64,000 nucleotides of DNA from Mycolicibacterium sp. BiH015 (GCF_027706845.1 NZ_JAQGCZ010000003.1:248001-312000), one strand, 5' to 3'. Shown: positions 47,228 to 56,736, counted from the stretch's first letter. The notes: generated by a model not told the origin, from the letters alone. Translations and numbers: made by a program.

Positions 47228-48504
47228 CGGCGACCTGACAGCGCGACGTTGCGCGCCTGCTGTCGCCGGCCCCGCCACAGCGCTCTGGGTCCGGCGAGCA
47301 CGGCCAGCACCTCGGTGCGGCCCACCGACGGCGGGACGGCATCGCCGAGGCTGCGCGGAATCCGGTTCGGTGACGCCATCGCGCCGTAGTCGGCGCCCGC
47401 GCGCAACGACCATCCGAACTGACGCCTGATCACCCGCGCTGCGAGTTTGCGGTGCGCACGGTTCATTCCCACCTTCGTCAGCCATGCGCCGAGCCCCAGC
47501 CCGTAGCCGCGGGCCTGCTTGAGCAGCGCCTCGTTGTCGCTGCGGTGCCGATGCCACACGATGGCCGACGGTTCGGTCGCCAGGATGTCGCCCGCAGTGA
47601 GCACCCGGAAGAAGATGTCGAGATCCTCGCCTCCCTGTGCGGCGGTACCTGCACCGAGGGCCTCGTCGAATCCGCCGAGCTCGAGGATCCGGTCGCGCTG
47701 AACCGCGAAGTTGGCCCCGGTCCCGAACCTGCCGACCTGGAACGGAAACAGCGGTTGGTCGGCCGGCGGCTCGGCCATGCTGTACAGCCGCGGATCGAGC
47801 GATCCCGCCCAGGACACCCGCTGGTCGAAATACGCCTGTGCGGCCGTGCGCAGTTCCCCGCTCGGCACGAGACCCGAAACACACGTGACGAACGGGGCGC
47901 GGGAGAAACCACGGGCAATGGCCCTCAGCCACAACGGATCGACGACCACGTCGTCGTCGGTGAAGGCCACCACCTGATGGCGGGCGGCGCGAAGACCGGT
48001 GTTTCTGGCCGTCGACAGCCCGGGCACCGGCTCGGCGACCAACCGGACCCGAGAGTCGTCGAGACGGCGCACCACCTGCGCCGTGGCGTCGGTGCGTGCC
48101 GCGTTGTCGACCACCACGACCTCGAAGCTCGGGTACTCCAGCGACAGGATCGAGCGCAGCGCGTCGGCCACCTGCTCGGGCCGGTCCCTGGTGCACAGCA
48201 CAACCGAGATCGCGGGCAGTTCGATGTCCGGCGCAGGCTCGTGTGTGGCCCGGCATTGCGGAACCGGCAGACGCACGAAGCCGTCGATGATCGGGGCCTC
48301 GACGAAGCGGACCGGCACGCCGCGGTGCCGGACCAGCACCCGCACCTGCCCGTAGCCGTCCGCGTGCCGGGGCGCGAATTCGACGGCTTCACCGGTTTTG
48401 GTCGCGCAGTCGTCGATGTCGAGCATTCCGATCCAGCGGGCGTGCGGCCAGGTCGACACAGCCTGCGGGGGCATCGCCGGTTCCAGGGAGAGCGTCGACC
48501 TCAT
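47224..48504 (-). CDS. GT2-family glycosyltransferase
   Basis: 426 residues. After an N-terminal 95-residue extension, the GT-A domain begins ISVVLCTRDRPEQVADALRSIL and contains VVVVDNAAR, the VPGLSTARNTGLRAARHQVVAFTDDDVVVD acceptor-nucleotide region with the DDD metal motif, GGFDEALGAGTAAQGGEDLDIFFRVL, and IVWHRHRSD. A sugar-nucleotide-dependent transferase acting on the cytoplasmic face. Overlaps both neighbours by four bases (ATGA). Confidence 0.9.
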   Translation of the reverse strand: MRSTLSLEPAMPPQAVSTWPHARWIGMLDIDDCATKTGEAVEFAPRHADGYGQVRVLVRHRGVPVRFVEAPIIDGFVRLPVPQCRATHEPAPDIELPAISVVLCTRDRPEQVADALRSILSLEYPSFEVVVVDNAARTDATAQVVRRLDDSRVRLVAEPVPGLSTARNTGLRAARHQVVAFTDDDVVVDPLWLRAIARGFSRAPFVTCVSGLVPSGELRTAAQAYFDQRVSWAGSLDPRLYSMAEPPADQPLFPFQVGRFGTGANFAVQRDRILELGGFDEALGAGTAAQGGEDLDIFFRVLTAGDILATEPSAIVWHRHRSDNEALLKQARGYGLGLGAWLTKVGMNRAHRKLAARVIRRQFGWSLRAGADYGAMASPNRIPRSLGDAVPPSVGRTEVLAVLAGPRALWRGRRQQARNVALSGRR

Positions 48505-49325
48505 CGGGCCGTCACCCTCACCCAGTCGACCAGCATCGTCGACGGATTCGGCGTGGACGCGTCGGGCGGTCCCGGCCAGTCGCCGCCCACGGCGACGTTC
48601 AGCAGCAGGAAGAACGGTGCGTCGAACACCCATCGGCTCTCGGGGGCCAGATCGGCCGGGGTGACGGTGAACAGCGTCACCCCGTCGATGCCGGTGGTGA
48701 TCCGTCCCGGCGTTCGGTCGACCCAGTAGGTGTGGAATTGACCGGCGAGCGGGAAGGGCGCCGGCCCGGACGCCGAGACCTGCTCCCCGCGTTCGGATCC
48801 CTGGCTCGGGGCGTGGATGCCGGTATGGAAGTCGGGGGCGTCGTTGAGGGTTTCGATCACGTCGATCTCCCCCGCCGCGGGCCAGCCGACCTCGTCGATG
48901 TTGCTGCCCAACAGCCAGAACGCCGGATGGAGCCCGGTTCCACCCGGCAGCTGAATGCGGGCTTCGGCACGTCCCGAGATGAAGTCGAAGCTGCCCTGGG
49001 TGGTGATCCGGGCGGATGTGATCTGATCGAGTGCGGTGCCGCGCGCGGAGATGGCCAGATGTCCGGCGCCGTCGAGGCCGGCATTCGCGGGATCGTCGGT
49101 GTAGACCTGCATTTCGTTGTTGCCCCAGCCACCCCCACCGGTTTGGAACCGCCATTGAGGCGACGGGGAGGCGCCCGCCGGTCCGTCGAAGTCATCGGAG
49201 AACACCACCTGCGGACCGGCCGGTTCGGCGCGGCCGACGATGGGCGCACTGCACCCGGTGGCCGCGAGAACGCACACCATCACGGCGACGCGGCGCACCC
49301 TGAGCGCAAGCCGGCGGCGCGTCAT
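48501..49325 (-). CDS. GH16-family glucanase-like lipoprotein
   Basis: 274 residues. The signal peptide ends LAATGC (about 19-24), so it is a predicted lipoprotein. The mature domain is a GH16 beta-jelly-roll: GPQVVFSDDFDGP start, GGGWGNNEMQVYTDDPANA, SARITTQGSFDFISGRAEARIQLP, and the catalytic AGEIDVIE with both acidic residues. GH16 enzymes cut beta-1,3, beta-1,4 or galactan links. Within a glycosyltransferase operon it probably trims or releases the polymer made there. Confidence 0.9.
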   Translation of the reverse strand: MTRRRLALRVRRVAVMVCVLAATGCSAPIVGRAEPAGPQVVFSDDFDGPAGASPSPQWRFQTGGGGWGNNEMQVYTDDPANAGLDGAGHLAISARGTALDQITSARITTQGSFDFISGRAEARIQLPGGTGLHPAFWLLGSNIDEVGWPAAGEIDVIETLNDAPDFHTGIHAPSQGSERGEQVSASGPAPFPLAGQFHTYWVDRTPGRITTGIDGVTLFTVTPADLAPESRWVFDAPFFLLLNVAVGGDWPGPPDASTPNPSTMLVDWVRVTAR

Positions 49326-49993
49326 CGCGACGCTCCGGCGAGTTCCCGCCGGGCGGCATGTCGCCCCAGGGGCGGCCGATGCCGGATCTGCGCGGTACCG
49401 AGTGCGGTCACGGCCACCAGGATGCCGTACACGGCCATTCGCTGCGCACCGCCAGGTCCGAACAGATTCGTCCCGCCCACGAAGGCCAGAAAGCCGAGAA
49501 TGCTCACGGCTCCGGCGATCACAGCCACGCCGCGGCGCTCGACGGTCATTTTCGTGCTCGACCCCATCGCGACGAACAGCACGCTCACCGAACCGAGGGA
49601 CATGAATGTCAGGATGGCGGTCAGGTTCCAGGAGTAGTCGACGTCGTTGGTGAACAGGCCGGAGAAGTACATGCCGACCCCGGCGGCCATCAGCAGGACT
49701 GCATGGCCCCGATCGGTCACCCGCTGCACGAGGAAACTCGCGGCGACGACGGTGACGGCGAAGCCGGTCGCCAGCAGGCTGACGTTCATGAGCGGGTAGA
49801 GGCGACTGCACGGCCAGTTGCCGAACGGTCCGCAGAAGGCGACTCCGAGGGGACCCAGCAAGTCTTGGACGTAGCTGTAGTGCCCGCGCCAGGTCGCTGA
49901 GACGATCCACTCAGCGGTGAAGAACAGGAGCGTCGTCAGCGATATCCACCCGGTGACACGAGGGTTGACGAGCCAGCCTGAGGCTCTCAGCAT
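49322..49993 (-). CDS. DUF998-family membrane protein
   Basis: 223 residues with about six membrane helices. The motif HYSYVQDLLGPLGVAFCG, with YSYxxxxLSxLG-like spacing, and SRLYPLMNVSLLATGF are typical of the DUF998 family. Function unknown; in this operon it may help flip or transport an intermediate. ATG 49993 overlaps the GT2 stop (TAATG), and a longer start to 50218 lies in the GT2 gene. Confidence 0.78.
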   Translation of the reverse strand: MLRASGWLVNPRVTGWISLTTLLFFTAEWIVSATWRGHYSYVQDLLGPLGVAFCGPFGNWPCSRLYPLMNVSLLATGFAVTVVAASFLVQRVTDRGHAVLLMAAGVGMYFSGLFTNDVDYSWNLTAILTFMSLGSVSVLFVAMGSSTKMTVERRGVAVIAGAVSILGFLAFVGGTNLFGPGGAQRMAVYGILVAVTALGTAQIRHRPPLGRHAARRELAGASR

Positions 49994-50952
49994 TATCGAC
50001 TCGAACGCGTTGGCAATGAACGAATGAGACCCACCAGGTAGCCGGTGGCGGTGACGAGCAGTCCCGCGGCGAGCGCCAGAGCGCGACGAGGATGCCGCCG
50101 CGCGTGCCACATTCCCGAGGGCAGCGTCCTGGTCGTGTAGGCGCGTTCGCTCTCCAGCGAGGATCGCTGGCCGCACAGCCGGCTGAGGATGGCCTTGCTT
50201 CGGCCCTCGTAGTAGCACCGATGCAAAAAGTACGACACGGTTGCGCGATTCCTTGGGACGTCGTGCGCCACGCCGAAACGTGTCTGCCGCACGATCCGGG
50301 CCTGCGGGTTTCGGCGGATGAGCTCGATGCCCATCATGGTTTCCTCGCAGCCCGTCGGGAGGGCGCCGACGCGGCCGAGACGGTCGCTGAATCCACCGAT
50401 GGCGGCGAGGTCGTCACGCCGGACGGCCATCGCGGCGCCAATCGGATTCCGGATCTGCGCGCCGTCCGACGGCAGTCCCCGGTAGTCGCAGCCGACAACC
50501 CATCCGAATTCGGGCGGGAACCACGCCGGCGGTGAGCCGGATTGCCAGGAGGGGTGGACCGCGCCTCCGAGGGCGGTGATTCCGGCGTCGGCGAACGACG
50601 AACGGACGCACGCGAGCGCGTCCGGAAGAAGCACGGCGTCGTCGTCGAGAAAGACGACGACGTCGCCGGAGGCCACGGCGAGGCCGGTGTTGCGGGCTCC
50701 CGAGAGACCGCGGCGAAAGCGGTTCTCGATGACGTGCAGCCGGTCACCGTAAGCGGCGCGGAGTTCTCGATGAAGGTCTTCGTTGCCGTCGACGACGAGG
50801 ATCAGCTCGTCGTCGACGGTCAGTTGGGCGAGGGCGGCGTCAGCGGCGGCCGTCAGACTGCGGCGGCGTTGCAGGGTGTAGCAGCAGATCACCACGCTGA
50901 CCGAGATCGCAGCAGAGCACCGTTGGTCGCGCGGCAGGACAGGGGCAGCCAC
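49993..50952 (-). CDS. GT2-family glycosyltransferase
   Basis: 319 residues, GTG start overlapping the preceding stop (TAGTG). GT-A motifs: VSVVICCYTLQRRRSL, LILVVDGNEDL, FRRGLSGARNTGLAVASGDVVVFLDDDAV, then the GGFSDRLGRVGALPTGCEETMMGIELIRR acceptor loop. A C-terminal membrane-associated helix (ALALAAGLLVTATGYLVGLI, about 290-310) anchors it. Acts with the adjacent transferases in building an envelope glycan or glycolipid. Confidence 0.9.
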   Translation of the reverse strand: MAAPVLPRDQRCSAAISVSVVICCYTLQRRRSLTAAADAALAQLTVDDELILVVDGNEDLHRELRAAYGDRLHVIENRFRRGLSGARNTGLAVASGDVVVFLDDDAVLLPDALACVRSSFADAGITALGGAVHPSWQSGSPPAWFPPEFGWVVGCDYRGLPSDGAQIRNPIGAAMAVRRDDLAAIGGFSDRLGRVGALPTGCEETMMGIELIRRNPQARIVRQTRFGVAHDVPRNRATVSYFLHRCYYEGRSKAILSRLCGQRSSLESERAYTTRTLPSGMWHARRHPRRALALAAGLLVTATGYLVGLIRSLPTRSSR

Positions 50953-51779
50953 TATGCCGGGCCGGCCACCGCGGCGGTCTGTGCCGCCCGGTGCTCGCGA
51001 CGTTCGCGGCCGATGGTGCGCAGCACACGCAGGCCGTCGGAGACTGCGTTGAGATTGCTGCGGCCATAGATGCGCTTGCCTTCGAAGCTGCCCACCTCAC
51101 GGATCGACCACCCGCATCGGGCCGCCCTCACGTTGATGACGGTCTCGATCTCGAAGCCGTCCCCCCACTGCGGCTCGGCCAGCTCGACCGGGGGCAGGGC
51201 GAGGCCTTCGAGATTGCGCCGCCAGAAAGCGTTGTAGCCGTAGCACAAGTCGCTGAATTCCGTCTTGAACAGCCAGTTGACGAGCCCGTTGAGACCCTTG
51301 TTGCCGAGCCGCCGGAGGTGGGTGATGTCGTCGCTCCCGCCGCCGCGCGAGAACCGGCTGCCTTTCGCCAGGTCTGCACCGGCGACGAGGGCCGCGACGA
51401 AAAGCGGGATCTCCGCGGGGTCGGTCGAGCCGTCACCGTCGATCATGACGATGATGTCGCCCGTCGCGGCGAGGAAGCCACACGCCAGCGCGTTGCCCTT
51501 CCCTGCCCTCGTCTGCGTGATGATGGTGGCGTCCGGCCACAGCTCGCGGGCCACGTCGGGCGTCCCGTCGACCGACCCGCCGTCGATCACCACGATCTGG
51601 TCCACCGGCGGCATCCGCTTCGCCACGTAGGGCAGATTCTTGGCTTCATTCCTGGTCGGCAGCACGACCGTGATCGTCGGTGCGTTCGCGGAAGCGGGTC
51701 CTGCTTCCTGGTAGTCGTGCGCCATGGTGCTGACATCGGACGTCGCGGGCCGCATAGCCTCCGGGGCAATATCCGTCAC
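50952..51779 (-). CDS. GT2-family glycosyltransferase, polyprenyl-phosphate-sugar-synthase-like
   Basis: 275 residues from GTG 51779, which has AAAGGAG about nine bases upstream; ATG 51836 lacks one. ITVVLPTRNEAKNLP, QIVVIDGGSVDGTPDVA, TQTRAGKGNALACGFLAATGDIIVMIDGDGSTDP and AKGSRFSRGGGSDDITHLRRLGNKGLN match the DPM1/GtrB branch that makes polyprenyl-phosphate sugars or transfers the first sugar. It is the first gene of the operon, consistent with making the lipid-linked donor for the later GT-C-like protein. Confidence 0.88.
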   Translation of the reverse strand: MTDIAPEAMRPATSDVSTMAHDYQEAGPASANAPTITVVLPTRNEAKNLPYVAKRMPPVDQIVVIDGGSVDGTPDVARELWPDATIITQTRAGKGNALACGFLAATGDIIVMIDGDGSTDPAEIPLFVAALVAGADLAKGSRFSRGGGSDDITHLRRLGNKGLNGLVNWLFKTEFSDLCYGYNAFWRRNLEGLALPPVELAEPQWGDGFEIETVINVRAARCGWSIREVGSFEGKRIYGRSNLNAVSDGLRVLRTIGRERREHRAAQTAAVAGPA

Positions 51780-52282
51780 TCGCGAGTCTCCTTTTGGCTT
51801 CCACACATCGGCACTGGGGTCTGATGGACCGAGCATTTGACTGACGTTGTCGTCAAAATTCGACCATACCGTAACTGGGAAGCACGTTAGCGAACTCTAC
51901 GAAATTTTGTCAGTCCTAACGGCTACCTTATGACCAGCATCACATTCTTGGTAGACCTAAGTAATGCTCGCGGCCGTCGCGGGTTGTCATAAATACGTCA
52001 TTAACGTGGCCAAACAGCCCTCTCGATGACCGCGCCGGACGTCAGGCATCGGTACAGCACAATGCCTACGCGCGTCTGGCACACGCGTACAACAATCGGT
52101 TGCAGAACAAAAATTGACGACGCTCATGCATTTTTAGCAACGTGGTGTTCACTTAGCCCTTCTCGCACCACCGTGTCGAACTTGTGCAATGGGGACAACG
52201 CGGCACCGCACACCGGAGTACCTCCAAAGGCACAGTGGAATTCGCGCTACGGATAGCGGGGCCGCGTCGTGGGGCTACGCAC
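51780..52282. promoter_or_regulatory. AT-rich control region of the glycan operon
   Basis: About 500 bp, clearly lower in GC than the flanks, with no supported gene. It holds a TATGGT box at 51863-51868 (minus strand) about 84 bases before the first start codon, and several ACGT/CGTCA short repeats (ATTTTGTCAGTC, GTTGTCATAAATACGTCATTAACG). Good place for a regulator; the recognised -10 is the only element I can name. Confidence 0.45.
51863..51868 (-). promoter_or_regulatory. Candidate -10 box (TATGGT) of the glycan operon
   Basis: TANNNT hexamer giving a 5' leader of roughly 77 nt before GTG 51779. The -35 is poor, so an alternative sigma or an activator may be needed. Confidence 0.3.
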
Positions 52283-53311
52283 TCAGGGCGCGGCGGGCTC
52301 TAACTGCACGTCGGCGATGACTCCGTGGTGGTCAGAACCCGGAAGGTCGACACGATCGAACGACAGCGGTGTGGCGCCGCGGGTCAGGATCCTGTCGATC
52401 GCGAGCACGGCAGGGAACCAGCGATCCGCGGGAAAGGTGGCGACGATGCCCGAGCCGAGGTACTCGGCCGCGTCGACGAGCGCGACTCCGTCCCTGCTGA
52501 TCGTGTTCAGTAGGCGCCGGTAGCGCTCATGGTCATAGGTCGAATTGAAATCGGCCCCGACGATGAGCGGTTGTTCCTCGTCGGCCAGGATCGCGCCGAT
52601 CTTCTCCAGTTCGGCGGCCCACCGCCATGACGGTTCCGGATAGGGCGGGAGTGGGTGAAGGGCGTACACCGCGACCGGTCCCGAGTCCGGCGGTCGAATA
52701 GTGGCACGCAGGTTGCTGTGCTGAAGACCGGGTAGTTCGGCGGTGTCGGTCAGTGGATAGCGCGAGTAGATGCCCTCGCCACCGCCGCCGTACCGGGGGT
52801 TCAGGTACGAGTAAGGCAGCCACTGCGCGATGCCCGCCGCGGCCAGCTTCTCGGCAGCCGCACCGGTCAGTTCGGCGACCGTGAGTACGTCCACCCGACG
52901 GTCGCCGACCAGATCGATCACTGCCCGGGGGTCGGCCTCGCCGAGCCGGAGATTGGCCTGCAGCAGCCTGATTCTCGGCGCCTCGGCGGACGCTTCGGGG
53001 TGTCGGCCGACATAGAGGGGAAGTTGGGCTCCCACCCCCACTACGACGATCATCAGCGCGGCCAGGGCCGCGAACCAGAAACGCGTCGCTGCGAGAACCA
53101 TCGTGGACACCATCGCGAGCACCACGCACAACGGGGTGAACGACGCGAACAACGTCACGGCGGTGCTCACCGGGCCGACGAAATGGGCCGCCACGCCGAG
53201 GCCTGCACACACGCAGGAGCCAACCCCCGCGACGCCGATCAGCGTTCTCAAACGACGGTGGGGTCGTGTCGGTGGCGCGTCGGCCGAAGGCGATGTCAGG
53301 CCATCCGTCAC
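52283..53311 (-). CDS. Endonuclease/exonuclease/phosphatase-family membrane protein
   Basis: 342 residues. Three N-terminal membrane helices (about 24-110) precede an extracytoplasmic EEP domain: RIRLLQANLRLGEADP, VDVLTVAELTG (catalytic glutamate), GGEGIYSRYPL, LIVGADFNSTYDH (active-site DFN) and LPGSDHHGVIADV (DHH). Such proteins cleave phosphodiesters, such as lipids or nucleotides. GTG start overlapping the epimerase-like gene stop (GTGA). Confidence 0.87.
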   Translation of the reverse strand: MTDGLTSPSADAPPTRPHRRLRTLIGVAGVGSCVCAGLGVAAHFVGPVSTAVTLFASFTPLCVVLAMVSTMVLAATRFWFAALAALMIVVVGVGAQLPLYVGRHPEASAEAPRIRLLQANLRLGEADPRAVIDLVGDRRVDVLTVAELTGAAAEKLAAAGIAQWLPYSYLNPRYGGGGEGIYSRYPLTDTAELPGLQHSNLRATIRPPDSGPVAVYALHPLPPYPEPSWRWAAELEKIGAILADEEQPLIVGADFNSTYDHERYRRLLNTISRDGVALVDAAEYLGSGIVATFPADRWFPAVLAIDRILTRGATPLSFDRVDLPGSDHHGVIADVQLEPAAP

Positions 53312-54150
53312 GCAGACAATTGTGGCCGACCCGCGTCGGCACGTGCCACGACGTCGCGGGCGGCAAGCAGGGCGGCACGGGCCCGCACGCCCGGCGGGGC
53401 GTTCCATTCGATCGGCGCCTCGACACTCGCAGGCACCGTCGGCAGCGCCTGGAGCAACGCCACCAGATCGATGCAGCCCTCGCCGGGGAACAGCCGGGCA
53501 TTGCGGCCCTGACGGCGCAGTTCGTCGACCGATGTCGGCCTGGGGAGCACCGCGTCGCAGATTTGCACGTACCGCGTCCACTGCGCGGGCAGCGCCCGCA
53601 GATCCTCGGGGGTGGCCCGCGCACGGTCGTAGTGGAGCGCGTCGACCAGCAGGCCTACGCCGCTGCCGTGGCAGCGGCGGACGATCACGGCGGCCTCCTC
53701 GAGATCGCCGACGTCGGTCCACGGCATCGGTTCGAGATTCGGCGTCATACCGAATTCCTGCGCAAAGAGCCCGAGTTCGGCCAGATTGTCAGCCAGACGC
53801 GAGTGATCCGGATCGTTGCCGGTGACCAGGATCTGCTGGGCACCCAGGTAGGCGCCGGTCTCCAGGAACGCACCGAAGTGATCTCGCACGTCGGTGTCAG
53901 GACGGAGTCGCAACACCTCGATGTCGAGCAGAAACAGCCCGGTGTCGTCGAGCCGCTTGCGCGTTTCGCGGATCATCGGCGTGGGCCCGATCGTCGGGCG
54001 CAGCGGCTCTTCCTCGGTGGCCCGTACCAGTCTCAGGCCGACGGCGTCGTAGCCGGCTTCGTCAGCACATGCCACGAGTTCGGGAGGGCTGAGTTCCAGA
54101 ACGGTCAGCGGAGCCAGCGAGATGGGCCGACGGCCGGACGGAGCCCTCAC
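53308..54150 (-). CDS. Sugar-phosphate isomerase/epimerase-like TIM-barrel protein
   Basis: 280 residues from GTG 54150, supported by AGAGGA seven bases upstream; the frame extends to 54234 but without a ribosome-binding site. The AP-endonuclease-2 barrel is seen in ISLAPLTVLELSPPELVACADEAGYDAVGLRL, FLLDIEVLRL, ILVTGNDPDHSRLADNLAELG, NLEPMPWTDVGD, VDALHYDRA and GEGCIDLVALL with metal-ligand acidic residues. The substrate is unknown. It is coupled to the EEP gene. Confidence 0.82.
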   Translation of the reverse strand: MRAPSGRRPISLAPLTVLELSPPELVACADEAGYDAVGLRLVRATEEEPLRPTIGPTPMIRETRKRLDDTGLFLLDIEVLRLRPDTDVRDHFGAFLETGAYLGAQQILVTGNDPDHSRLADNLAELGLFAQEFGMTPNLEPMPWTDVGDLEEAAVIVRRCHGSGVGLLVDALHYDRARATPEDLRALPAQWTRYVQICDAVLPRPTSVDELRRQGRNARLFPGEGCIDLVALLQALPTVPASVEAPIEWNAPPGVRARAALLAARDVVARADAGRPQLSA

Positions 54151-54247
54151 GACGATCCTCTCTTCCTTTCGGATTCGTCGATTGTCGAGGAAGTGCGGCG
54201 CAGATAGGGGCCTACGTCCGGCGGCGTGGGGCACGAGCGGGCATGCG

Positions 54248-54253
54248 TACGGT
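54248..54253 (+). promoter_or_regulatory. Candidate -10 box (TACGGT) of the lipH-type esterase
   Basis: Seven bases before ATG 54261; it overlaps the first codons of the alternative ATG 54243 and so favours the later start. Confidence 0.4.
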
Positions 54254-54260
54254 GTGTGCC

Positions 54261-55178
54261 ATGGCTCCCCTTGATCCCGTGCTCGCGCAGGTCCTCGAGG
54301 CCGTTCCGTTCCAGCTCACGACCGACGGCGGACCCGAACAGGCCCGGCAGCGTTTCAACGATCTCCCGCGCAGCCCGATACTTCCCGAGGTCGGGGCGCA
54401 CGACCGAACCATCGAGGGTCCCGGTGGCCCGCTCACGGTGCGCATCTACCGTCCTCCGGTGGACGCGCCGTTGCTGCCCGCGGTGGTCTTCATCCACGGC
54501 GGCGGGTGGACGGTCGGGGACCTCGAGACCTACGACGGCCAGGCCCGCATGCATGCCGCCGGCGCGGGCGCCGTCGTGGTGGCGGTCGACTACCGGCTCG
54601 CGCCGGAACACCCCTTCCCCGCCGCGGTCGAGGACGTGTGGGCGGCCGTACAGTGGCTGACCGCGAGCGCGGAAGAGCTCGGCGTGGACGCGAATCGGAT
54701 TGCGGTCGCCGGTGATTCAGCAGGTGGGAATCTGGCCGCCGTCGTCGCCCAGTCGGCCCGCGACGCCGGGATACCGATGCGCTTCCAGCTGCTGTGGTAT
54801 CCGTCGACGACGTTCGACACCTCGCTGCCGTCCTTCGCCGAGAACGCGAACGCGCCCATCCTGGACCTCGCGTCGTGCAAGGGCTTCAGCCGGTGGTACG
54901 TCGGCGACCTGGACCTGACGGATCCTCCCGTCACGCTGGTCCCGGCGCGCGGGGAACTGTCGGGGTTGCCCCCGGCCTACATCGCCGTCGCGGGTCACGA
55001 TCCGCTACGCGACGACGGCGTCCGCTACGCCGAGCTGCTGGCTGCCGCAGGGGTGCCGGTCGAACTCCACAACGCCGAGACCCTGGTTCACGGCTATCTC
55101 GGCTACGCCGGAATCGTGCCCGCTGCCACCGATGCCACCGAGCGCGGTCTGCAGGCGTTGCGCGCCGCGTTGGCGTAG
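54261..55178 (+). CDS. nlhH: HSL-family carboxylesterase (LipH/NlhH-like)
   Basis: 305 residues from ATG 54261. Alpha/beta-hydrolase of the hormone-sensitive-lipase family: oxyanion HGGGW (79-83), DYRLAPEHPFP, nucleophile S153 in GDSAG, catalytic Asp in AGHDPLRDDG and His in LVHGYLGYAG. Closely resembles the M. tuberculosis Rv1399c esterase in layout. Short-chain ester hydrolysis is the family activity; the physiological substrate is unknown. Confidence 0.9.
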   Translation: MAPLDPVLAQVLEAVPFQLTTDGGPEQARQRFNDLPRSPILPEVGAHDRTIEGPGGPLTVRIYRPPVDAPLLPAVVFIHGGGWTVGDLETYDGQARMHAAGAGAVVVAVDYRLAPEHPFPAAVEDVWAAVQWLTASAEELGVDANRIAVAGDSAGGNLAAVVAQSARDAGIPMRFQLLWYPSTTFDTSLPSFAENANAPILDLASCKGFSRWYVGDLDLTDPPVTLVPARGELSGLPPAYIAVAGHDPLRDDGVRYAELLAAAGVPVELHNAETLVHGYLGYAGIVPAATDATERGLQALRAALA

Positions 55179-55245
55179 GTCCGCGACGTCAAATCCGGCG
55201 GACGCCGGCCGGGTTGGCGTTATGGTCGTATCCGGGGAGGTCGTC

Positions 55246-56736
55246 ATGACTGTGCCTGACCATGAAACGGTGATCGTCGGTGCCGGATTCTCCGGGATCG
55301 GGACCGCGATACAGCTCGACCGTGCGGGTATGCCCGACTACCTCGTCATCGAGGCGGGCGAGGAAGCCGGCGGCACGTGGTACTGGAACAGCTACCCGGG
55401 GATCGCGGTGGACATCCCGTCGTTCTCCTATCAGTTCTCGTTCGAGAAGAGCACCGCCTGGTCGCGCACATATGCCCCGGGCCACGAGCTGAAGGCCTAC
55501 GCGGAGCACTGCGTCGACAAGTACGGCCTGCGGCCCAGGATCCGCTTCTCGACGAAGGTCCGCGCCGCCGAATTCGATGATGCCGAGCGCCTCTGGCGCG
55601 TCGCGTTGGAATCGGCGGGCACCACCACCGAGATCACCGCGCGGTTCCTGGTCAATGCCAGCGGCGCGCTGACCGTCCCGAATCTGCCCGACATCCCGGG
55701 TGTCGACTCGTTCGCCGGGGTCACCATGCACACGGCGCGCTGGGACCATGAGCAGGATCTGACCGGTAAACGCGTCGCGATCATCGGCACCGGCGCATCG
55801 GCGGTTCAGGTGATCCCCGAGATCGCACCGATTGTCAAGCAGCTGAGCGTATTTCAGCGTACCCCGATCTGGTGCTTCCCGAAGTTCGACGTGCCGCTGT
55901 CGAACGCGGCCAGGACGATGATGAGGCTGCCGTTCGGTCAGACGCTGCAGCGCGTCGTCAGCCAGGCCTATGTCGAGCTGACGTTCACCCTTGCCGCGCA
56001 GTACTTCACGGTCAACCCGATGGCCAAACGCATGGGCTCACTCGGCGAGGCGTATCTGCGCAAGCAGGTCCACGACCCGGAGGTCCGCGACAAGCTCACG
56101 CCCCGCTACGCCGTCGGCTGCAAGCGGCCCGGATTTCACAACACCTACCTGTCGACGTTCAATCGCGCCAACGTCGAGCTGGTCACCGAGCCGATCGACA
56201 AGATCACCGGCTCCGGGGTCGCCACCGATGACGGCGCGCTGCGCGAGGTCGATGCGCTGATCCTCGCGACGGGGTTCAAAGTGCTTGACACGGACAATGT
56301 TCCGACGTTCTCGGTGATCGGGTCGGGCGGGAATTCGCTGACCCGGTTCTGGGACGAGAATCGAATGCAGGCCTACGAAGGCGTGAGCGTCCCGGGTTTC
56401 CCCAATTTCTTCACGGTGTTCGGGCCGTACGGGTACGTCGGGTCGTCGTATTTCGCGCTCATCGAAGCCCAGACCGGCCACATCGTGCGTTGCCTGGAAG
56501 CAGCCCGGGGTCGCGGCGCCCTCCGTGTGGAGGTGCGCCGGGAGGCCAACGACCGGTACTTCGCGGAGATGATGCGCAAGCGGCATCGTCAGATCTTCTG
56601 GCAGGACAGCTGCCGCCTGGCCAACAGCTACTACTTCGACAAGCACGGCGACGTTCCGCTGCGCCCGGCCAGCACGGTCGAAGCCCTGTGGCGTAGTCGC
56701 CGGTTCCCGATCGAGGACTACGTGTTCGCGTCCTAG
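55246..56736 (+). CDS. Baeyer-Villiger-type flavin monooxygenase
   Basis: 496 residues from ATG 55246, which has GGGGAGG five bases upstream. FAD Rossmann motif GAGFSG (12-17), GGTWYWNSYPGIAVDIPS, the BVMO fingerprint F-A-G-V-T-M-H-T-A-R-W, and NADPH-site GTGASA. The M. tuberculosis orthologous neighbour is Rv1393c next to metK. It oxidises ketones or related substrates; the natural substrate is unknown. Stop shares a CTAG with the convergent GT-C-like gene. Confidence 0.92.
   Translation: MTVPDHETVIVGAGFSGIGTAIQLDRAGMPDYLVIEAGEEAGGTWYWNSYPGIAVDIPSFSYQFSFEKSTAWSRTYAPGHELKAYAEHCVDKYGLRPRIRFSTKVRAAEFDDAERLWRVALESAGTTTEITARFLVNASGALTVPNLPDIPGVDSFAGVTMHTARWDHEQDLTGKRVAIIGTGASAVQVIPEIAPIVKQLSVFQRTPIWCFPKFDVPLSNAARTMMRLPFGQTLQRVVSQAYVELTFTLAAQYFTVNPMAKRMGSLGEAYLRKQVHDPEVRDKLTPRYAVGCKRPGFHNTYLSTFNRANVELVTEPIDKITGSGVATDDGALREVDALILATGFKVLDTDNVPTFSVIGSGGNSLTRFWDENRMQAYEGVSVPGFPNFFTVFGPYGYVGSSYFALIEAQTGHIVRCLEAARGRGALRVEVRREANDRYFAEMMRKRHRQIFWQDSCRLANSYYFDKHGDVPLRPASTVEALWRSRRFPIEDYVFAS

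Noticed and set aside
44972..48256. A 1094-codon open frame
   Set aside because: Its first third runs through the GT2 gene in another frame; the real gene starts at 47227 with an ATGA overlap.
52026..52256. A 76-codon frame in the glycan-operon control region
   Set aside because: No ribosome-binding site or -10 at a leaderless distance, odd composition, and no recognisable protein pattern.
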